Shown here piece after piece: positions 56,043 through 64,000 of a DNA stretch of 64,000 nt. The DNA lies in the NCBI GenBank assembly GCA_947462335.1, contig OX381707.1:85743606-85807605 (forward strand), read 5' to 3'. Numbering within the stretch: position 1 is the stretch's first letter; every line of letters starts with the position of its first letter. Under the pieces are notes generated by a model. The model worked only from the letters and a program-made list of their open reading frames with translations. It was not told the origin of the DNA and made no database searches. The DNA is from Harmothoe impar (taxonomy: Eukaryota > Annelida > Polychaeta > Phyllodocida > Polynoidae). The translations under genes and the position numbers were made by a program.

Positions 56043-57286
56043 TACCTCATTATAGATAACTCCTTGCTGCCTTGTGGTCAATAACTCCACCAAGTCATGG
56101 TGGTGAACCAAGAACGAGGAATATCATATGGCCCTGGTGTATCGTTTTGACCGACGAAGAGAAAAACAAATTCTGGGCGCAAGCCTGAGCTACAGACTTT
56201 CTGCAAAGAATGTGGTGGACAGGTCCGGGCGGACCTGCTAAAGAAGATGTGGGGGCTACCCTTGCCTGACCGAATGTGACACAGAACTAGGGAGAAATCT
56301 CCCTCTACAACACACAGAGTGCCATGTGACCAACCCAGAGCCAACCCATGTCAGTGTTTACAATCTTGCTAAGGCGTGTCACAAAACTAGGCCTATGATA
56401 GCGTTTGGGTTAAGGCCAGTGCTTGGTAGAAACCACCGAGCTTTAGACTTGACTAAGTCTCATTAAAAATTTATTTTTAGTACAATAAATGTTATTCGAT
56501 GTTTCTACACCTCAGTTTTAGCAAGAGGTTTGTTAGCACTGACAGGAGTCTAAATATACTAGTATCGATCCTGAAGTGGCTGTAACATTGCCCTGATGTC
56601 ACATTCTGATGCTTCATACATGCCTCCTACAGCCCAACACAAACAGCATGTCTCCATTAGATGTTTGGATCATTTGATCATAACAGTGCATATCAAACGT
56701 GTTTGATACTTTCTGCTTCAGTAGTTGAGACAGCACATTGTACCTATTCTTTACAAAAGAAAAAAAGTATAAAATCAATACTAATGATTCTATCCTTTTT
56801 ATTTCACATCAACAAAGCTTTTCCTTTTTTTTCATTGCATCAAGAAAAGCATGAATATAAGCATAAGGAAGACAATCTATCAAACAAACTGTGATTTATT
56901 TCAGTAATGTACTGCAACAAGAATGGATCTGGAACCCTAATCATGACCCCTTCAGACAAGGTAAACCCATGAAATAAAACTTACCACCCTGAAAATCACC
57001 ATGGTTCATTGTCCTGAGAGTGCATAAATATTGCTAAAGTTAATGGGGCACTTCCCAGAAGAACTTGATTACTTGAACTGAACTGAAATGGAGCCATTCT
57101 GGGAGAATTTATACCCCCTTGCTGTCCATTTTAGTTCTTATTGTGATAAACCTGGCTATACAACAACAGCTAGTACTCCTTCACCAAGGTCCAAAATGGG
57201 AACTTAAATGAAAAAGGTGTTCTTAAGTTAACTCCCATTACAACATTTACATGTTACTTATATTGACCATAACATGTTAGGAATTT
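56043..57286. repeat. Host DNA with old repeat R3, copy 2 (about 56920-57260)
   Basis: 56950-57230 aligns with 43910-44330 (see there). The rest, including a minus-strand 88-codon frame at 56078-56344, shows no recognisable gene. Confidence 0.45.
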
Positions 57287-57447
57287 CAGGGGCGTGGCAA
57301 GCAGTTTCAAAATAAGGCGGACTAAGGGGTGTTATGACCCTTTTGACCCCTTTTTACTTTATCTTTTTGGTTTTACCTTTTTTGGGGCTAGTCAAAAGTG
57401 AGGAGAACATGTCCCCCATGCCTCCCCCCCGGATTGCCAAGCCCCTG
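57287..57447. mobile_element. Small hAT-like MITE (candidate)
   Basis: Inverted ends CAGGGGCGTGGCAA and TTGCCAAGCCCCTG, 161 bp apart end to end. CAGGG-type tips are typical of hAT elements. The expected 8-bp target duplication is not exact: AGGAAT occurs on both sides, offset by two bases. No ORF. Confidence 0.5.
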
Positions 57448-60400
57448 CCAGGAATACACCTTAGTTTTTTATTTCGGAATGCAGAGTCAATGACAAATTC
57501 AAGAAAGACAGCCGGTGGAATCACTTTGGCTACTCCTACTAGAACCTATGCTTTTGAACCCTACCAACACATTCTTTCCTCGCTCTGTTGTGGTCTTGCA
57601 CATTTTACATCACAAAACCAGACTTAAAGCGGCCAACATTGACAAAGCAGTCACAAGTTGACAAAGCAGTCACCAACTCCGCAGCTTTGAAAAGGTTCTA
57701 CACAAATAGGCCATAGTGTAGGGGCTGTGTGGTTGTCACACCTATAGACCAATGCAGCAAGAAAGGGTGACTTTTTCATAATAAAGTTGTGTTTGCACAG
57801 GTTTTAGCAGAATCCTCATAACATTGTCTGGAATGGCTATTTTTGCAAACATCTCCTATCAGTATTAGAATATGATATTTTGAGGTTATATTTATGTTCA
57901 TGTCAGTCACCCTTCAGAAATATTTAAAAAAAACTTTATCAACAGCTGTACGGAAAAATCATCCTTTCTTACTGCATTGGTCTATAACTCACCAGGACCT
58001 CAGACCTTTCACTGTTTGTTACCCCCCCCCCCAGCAGCAGTATGTATTCAGCAGACCTGCGTATTGAAAGGATTTCCTCTTGATACAATGACAATAGGAG
58101 GAGTCCTAATGATGTAAAGAGGGTTAGTACTGACAAGACTTACACTATATCCAGTTCTCCCAACTAAGAATGCAGTCTTGGCCGCTGGTCCTATCGGGCC
58201 ATGCTTTCCCCTCCCTCCTCGATGTTCAGTTGCAAAGCATTGCCTAAACCCGATGAATGCATGAAATCTGTGTATTGCCTTTGGCTGTATAATAGTTCCT
58301 TTGAGATGGGAAGTATTGCCGAAACCCATTGAATGCTTGAAAGCTGTGGATTGTTGAAAGCTGTATAATAGCCACCCTCAGTGCAGCGGGTGCTGAATGG
58401 TGTAGGCAGATTACAGGTTCTGACGCTCGACTATCATCCCTCGGAACTCAGTATAGATAGCTTTCCTTCTTTTATTTGATATGAAATCAATTTAAAAAAA
58501 TACGATCACCTAAGCTCTTACATGAAGACAAACAACTCGTTGACCAGGAGACATTCATCAGTCACATTTGAAATCAGAGAGCAATATGAACCTGACTGAA
58601 CAAATACATAAACAGGGTTAAGTGTCTTTTAAGCATAAGCATAGAAATAGTTTCTATCAAACAATTGTGCGAAGTATCCTGCTTCATATATAGAGATATA
58701 TAGGCCAAACCCTATAATACACGTGGTAAGACATGAAGTGGAGATGCCAAAATAATATAAAATAACCTGTAATGCTGTTCCCCTCATCTAATTTATCAAA
58801 GAAACCACTTTCTCTCCGAGCAGTTTTTTTCTCCTACCATCACATGTAGACAGGCTGCACATCCCCGGTTTGAGTAATCACAAAGAGCCGTAGGAATGAC
58901 CTCATCATGATTTCATGACATAACTTTGGTGGGAATAGAAAAGAAATGGGATTTCCCCTCAGGCAATCATTCAAGGTACTGTTTATATCCTTTTAAACAA
59001 ACATTGAATATGAACCAGCTACCAGTTTGCCATCATCAGCAAAAAACTTTAACCCAATGCATCAGGAAATCCACTAGCAGCTGTTTTGATGCATGGCACA
59101 CTCACATGTGTGTATCAATGTACTCATAGATGATCATAGCTCTCGCTGCTCAACGCTGCCCACCATCTCCCCCCACGGTCCCTGTGTGTTTTTAGCTCTG
59201 GATTGAAGTAGTTTTCGATTAGGTAAGCAATTTGAAACAGTATGAGCATGTTTTTAATAGGGCAGGGAGTAGGTTCACATTGAAGCAGGATATATTCCAA
59301 AGCCATGAGCAACCACAGTGGTCCAATTTCAGTAGCAAAGATGCAGCATTAAAGAAAATTCACATGATAATAACATATGATAGGATAGCGGACAAATAGA
59401 AATATTTCTTTATAAAGAACTTAGTATGAAACATAACCAAACTAATATCAGGTAGGGACTACTAGACCCCTAATAACATATAACATTAAGACAAATGACC
59501 GAAAACTGAAAGAACATCAACTGGAAAAAATAAAAGTTATACATAGGGAAACCTGCAGGTTGCTCACTTCACATGGGGCATGGCCATGACTAGAGTAGGT
59601 ACGAAAACAAATACAGGCCTAACATATGTAAATAACCATAGAAATAACCTTAGAAACCATGAAGGACACAGAAGAATAAACATTACCAACTAGATGTTAA
59701 AGTTGAAAGATACCAGTTGATAGCATATGTTGCCCTTTGTACTGTTAAAGTCTGTGTTGAGTAACAGAGGCAGTAGTTACATGCTGGGTACCAACTCTCA
59801 CAGTTCACTGGTCTAAATTACCCTTCATCTGACCAATAAAACTATAAACTGTGTGGATATAGAAAGCTCAGCATAAAAAGAACCCCCTCCCTGCAAAAAG
59901 GTATAACATTATTCTAAACCAGCCATTACTCAAATCATGCCTTCAATCCCTTCTAATAGAGTTACATAAGTAGTATTGTTGCCCATCTAGAGCTATATTA
60001 TATCATCGAAATAAACAGAAGATTAATAATGCTCTTAAAAGTATTTCAATAACCTTATCAAATTTGAAAATATCTTAATAAAAAAGAGTTGTGTTTTACA
60101 AACTGCAAAAAAGAACTTTAGTACACAGCTAAGAGCCTGGAAACAGTGCATGATCAATCCCATCCAAGCCCACCCACAGCTATATCTACATCACATACCC
60201 CTGCCACCTGTGATTCATCATGGCCAATATAAACACAGTTTATCTTGATGGCCTACGTGCGGAGTGCTACTCACCCATACATCAGTTCTAAATTATTCTT
60301 TGAGTACTTCAATCATATGTTTATACCATTCTGGGTATCCACTAGAATTGGGACATGTTTTATGGCAGTGTTCCAGAGAAAATTGTTTCAATATGGAAGT

Positions 60401-61152
60401 GGCTTAAAAAAAGGTGTTTTTTTTTGGGTTTTTTTGGACGTGTTTATTGCATTAATCCATTTTGATTTTGGTTTAAATAATGCTTACAAACAGTACCATT
60501 TTCGAAGTTTTTGAACAAACAGGCATATATACCAACATAGTTCATGAAATATTAACAGAACTTAATAATATGTGCTTATATACAATTAATGGGTATGTAC
60601 ATTTCAGATTTACATGAGTGCTCTTACATATAATATGCAAATACACCCGGTGAAACAATATGGGCTGGCTTGTCTAATGAACCACGTGACTATGAGTGAG
60701 TTAATGTGTGTTTGTGTTTCCAAATACCGGATTACAGGTATGTGTATATGCCTATCAAGTCCCCTAGTATGGTGGACTCTGTGGAATATAAGGAATGGGA
60801 CTGGTATTACTAACTTAGGTGTCTCTGGATACCTGTAACTGGTTAGGGCTGTGACCAATTACCATGCCGGTCTGACAGGGTGATATCAATGGCAGGAATG
60901 TATTTCTGGGTAAACTCCCCAGGACTGTATTCATATTTTGTCATAGGTTTATGAGTATCAAACAACACTAAAAGCATTACAGGTATCCACAGTCAGCAGC
61001 ACTACTGCGGGCAGCTTCCACTCAGACTCAGATAACCAATTGAAGAGTTAATAGTGGTTAGTTGGCAGTGTTACTACAATACGGGCATACTACCGTTCTG
61101 ATCCACTAGTACTAGCGAGAGTGATGGTGTGAAGATAGAAAAGGGAATACAC
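57448..61152. other. No recognisable gene
   Basis: AT-rich, CpG-poor DNA. 57600-57630 shares 'cacaaaaccagacttaaag' with 42510-42530 (repeat R3 family). Scattered ORFs of at most 97 codons have no domains. Confidence 0.4.
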
Positions 61153-64000
61153 AGGTTATAAAGATTGAGTGTGCTGGTATATGGGAGTGTGGGTGTGGTG
61201 CTAGTATAGAGAGTACTGAGGGTATAAAGATTGAGTGTGCTGGTATATGGGAGTGTGGGTGTGGTGCTAGTATAGAGAGTACTGAGGGTATAAAGATTGA
61301 GTGTGCTGGTATATGGGAGTGTGGGTGTGGTGCTAGTATAGAGAGTACTGAGGGTATAAAGATTGAGTGTGCTGGTATATGGGAGTGTGGGTGTGGTGCT
61401 AGTATAGAGAGTACTGAGGGTATAAAGATTGAGTGTGCTGGTATATGGGAGTGTGGGTGTGGTGCTAGTATAGAGAGTACTGAGGTTATACAGATAGAGT
61501 ATGCTGGTATATGGGAGTGTGGGTGTGGTACTAGTATAGAGAGTACTGAGGGTATAAAGATTGAGTGTGTTGGTATATGGGAGTGTGGGTGTGGTGCTAG
61601 TATAGAGAGTACTGAGGTTATAAAGATTGAGTGTGCTGGTATATGGGAGTGTGGGTGTGGTGCTAGTATAGAGAGTAATGAGGGTATAAAGATAGAGTGT
61701 GCTGGTATATGGGAGTGTGGGTGTGGTGCTAGTATAGAGAGTAATGAGGGTATAAAGATTGAGTGTGTTGGTATATGGGAGTGTGGGTGTGGTGCTAGTA
61801 TAGAGAGGACTGAGGTTATAAAGATTGAGTGTGCTGGTATATGGGAGTGTGGGTGTGGTGCTAGTATAGAGAGTAATGAGGGTATAAAGATTGAGTGTGC
61901 TGGTATATGGGAGTGTGGGTGTGGTGCTAGTATAGAGAGTAATGAGGGTATAAAGATTGAGTGTGCTTGTATATGAGAGTGTGGGTGTGGTGCTAGTATA
62001 GAGAGTAATGAGGGTATAAAGATTGAGTGTGTTGGTATATGGGAGTGTGGGTGTGGTGCTAGTATAGAGAGTACTGAGGGTATAAAGATTGAGTGTGCTG
62101 GTATATGGGAGTGTGGGTGTGGTGCTAGTATAGAGAGTACTCAGGTTATAAAGATAGAGTGTGCTGGTATACGGGAGTGTGGGTGTGGTGCTAGTATAGA
62201 GAGTACTGAGGTTATAAAGATTAAGTGTGCTGGTGTATGGGAGTGTGGGTGTGGTGCTAGAATAGGGAATACTCAGGTTATACAGATTGAGTGAGCTGGT
62301 ATATGGGAGTGTGGGTGTGGTGCTAGTATAGAGAGTAATGAGGGTATAAAGATTGAGTGTGCTGGTATATGGGAGTGTGGGTGTGGTGCTAGTATAGAGA
62401 GTACTGAGGTTATACAGATTGAGTGTGCTGGTATATGGGAGTGTGGGTGTGGTGCTAGTATAGAGAGTAATGAGGGTATAAAGATTGAGTGTGCTGGTAT
62501 ATGGGAGTGTAGGTGTGGTGCTAGTATAGAGAGTACTGAGGGTATAAAGATTGAGTGTGTTGGTATATGGGAGTGTGGGTGTGGTGCTAGTATAGAGAGT
62601 AATGAGGGTATAAAGATTGAGTGTGCTGGTATATGGGAGTGTGGGTGTGGTGCTAGTATAGAGAGTACTGAGGTTATAAAGATTGAGTGTGCTGGTATAT
62701 GGGAGTGTGGGTGTGGTGCTAGTATAGAGAGTACTAAGGTTATAAAGATTGAGTGTGCTGGTATATGGGAGTGTGGGTGTGGTGCTAGTATAGAGAGTAC
62801 TGAGGTTATAAAGATTGAGTGTGCTGGTATATGGGAGTATGGGTGTGGTGCTAGTATAGAGAGTACTGAGGTTATAATGATTGAGTATGCTGGTATATGG
62901 GAGTATGGGTGTGGTGCTAGTATAGAGAGTACTGAGGTTATAAAGATTGAGTATGTGGGTATATGGGGGTGTGGGTGTGGTGCTAGTATAGAGAGTACTG
63001 AGGTTATAAAGATTGAGTGTGCTGGTATATGGGAGTGTGGGTGTGGTGCTAGTATAGAGAGTACTGAGGTTATAAAGATTGAGTGTGCTGGTATATGGGA
63101 GTGTGGGTGTGGTGCTAGTATAGAGAGTACTCAGGTTATAAAGATTGAGTGTGCTGGTATATGGGAGTGTGGGTGTGGTGCTAGTATAGAGAGTACTGAG
63201 GTTATAAAGATTGAGTGTGCTGGTATATGGGAGTGTAGGTGTGGTGCTAGTATAGAGAGTACTGAGGGTATAAAGATTGAGTGTGTTGGTATATGAGAGT
63301 GTGGGTGTGGTGCTAGTATAGAGAGTACTCAGGTTATAAAGATTGAGTGTGCTGGTATATGGGAGTGTGGGTGTGGTGCTAGTATAGAGAGTACTGAGGT
63401 TATAAAGATTGAGTGTGCTGGTATATGGGAGTGTGGGTGTGGTGCTAGTATAGAGAGTACTGAGGTTATAAAGATTGAGTGTGCTGGTATATGGGAGTGT
63501 AGGTGTGGTGCTAGTATAGAGAGTACTGAGGTTATAAAGATTGAGTGTGCTGGTATATGGGAGTGTGGGTGTGGTGCTAGTATAGAGAGTACTGAGGTTA
63601 TAAAGATTGAGTGTGCTGGTATATGGGAGTGTGGGTGGGGTGCTAGTATAGACAGTACTGAGGTCATAAAGATTGAGTGTGCTGGTATATGGGAGTGTGG
63701 TGCTAGTATAGAGAGTACTGAGGTTATAAAGATTGAGTGTGTTGGTATATGGGAGTGTGGGTGTGGTGCTAGTATAGAGAGTACTGAGGGTATAAAGATA
63801 GAGTGTGTTGGTATATGGGAGTGTGGGTGTGGTGCTAGTATAGAGAGTACTGAGGTTATAAAGATAGAGTGTGCTGGTATATGGGAGTGTGGGTGTGGTG
63901 CTAGTATAGAGAGTACTGAGGTTATAAAGATTGAGTGTGCTGGTATATGGGAGTGTGGGTGTGGTGCTAGTATAGAGAGTACTGAGGGTATAAAGATAGA
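61153..64000 (+). repeat. 66-bp minisatellite, about 43 copies, open to the right
   Basis: The unit begins 'ggtataaagattgagtgtgc', continues 'tggtatatgggagtgtgggt' and ends 'agtatagagagtactgag'. Variants differ at a few fixed sites (ggt/gtt, actgag/aatgag, gctggt/gttggt, gtgggt/gtaggt). One unit near 63690 lacks 6 bp. The 66-bp period is a multiple of three, so several frames stay open across units (22-aa repeats), but stops in some units (for example about 61974, 62292 and 63295) and the lack of flanking exon signals make coding unlikely. Confidence 0.95.

Noticed and set aside
62877..63667. 139- and 112-codon frames on opposite strands of the minisatellite
   Set aside because: Both arise from the 66-bp period; neighbouring units contain stops and no exon signals are present.

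Overview
The window looks like intergenic DNA from a metazoan, most likely a large-genome aquatic invertebrate or early-branching deuterostome. The species cannot be read from the sequence. There is no bacterial-style gene packing, no rRNA and no complete tRNA. The flanks are AT-rich and CpG-poor, with microsatellites, foldback elements and old diverged repeats. A histone-type mRNA 3' stem-loop, CCAAT boxes, POU octamers and poly(A) signals point to an animal. I find no complete conserved host gene, only one candidate 69-nt exon (8158-8226).

Layout. 1-17090: diverged dispersed repeats (families R1 and R2), a 255-bp tandem duplication and otherwise featureless DNA. 17091-26744: a complete 9.65-kb mobile element (element 1) with terminal inverted repeats of about 650 bp, AG...CT termini and a perfect 6-bp target-site duplication, CATGAT. 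26745-38400: old repeats. 38409-39776: a local duplication, a microRNA-like hairpin and a 1-kb palindrome-rich DNA element (element 3, TSD CTAT). 39777-46420: old repeats and a 149-bp foldback. About 46420-56042: a second, divergent element of the element-1 family (element 2). Its left end is missing, its right terminus is intact, and it carries a tandem duplication of 2.4/2.8 kb. 56043-61150: old repeats and a small MITE. 61153-64000: a 66-bp minisatellite running off the window.

Elements 1 and 2 are the centre of interest. The 6-bp TSD, long TIRs and 5'-AG terminus are as in Polinton/Maverick elements, but no polymerase, integrase, ATPase, protease or capsid gene is visible. Instead they carry: TIRs dense in CCAAT, TTGGCGGGAAA (E2F-like), GTCACGTGAC and, in element 2, seven ATGCAAAT octamers; a hairpin in the TIR whose pairing is kept while its sequence changes; an iterated upstream region with a TATA box and a conserved 5' splice site; three copies of a TATA-driven, multi-hairpin, probably non-coding RNA module; an orphan 287-aa ORF in element 1; and an orphan 117-aa ORF present twice in element 2, each copy followed 55 nt after its stop by a perfect match to the replication-dependent histone mRNA stem-loop consensus. 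Together these suggest a mobile element, possibly virus-derived or virus-like, whose expression is tied to S phase by histone-style promoter and 3'-end signals. The motifs are seen in the sequence; the S-phase link is inference.
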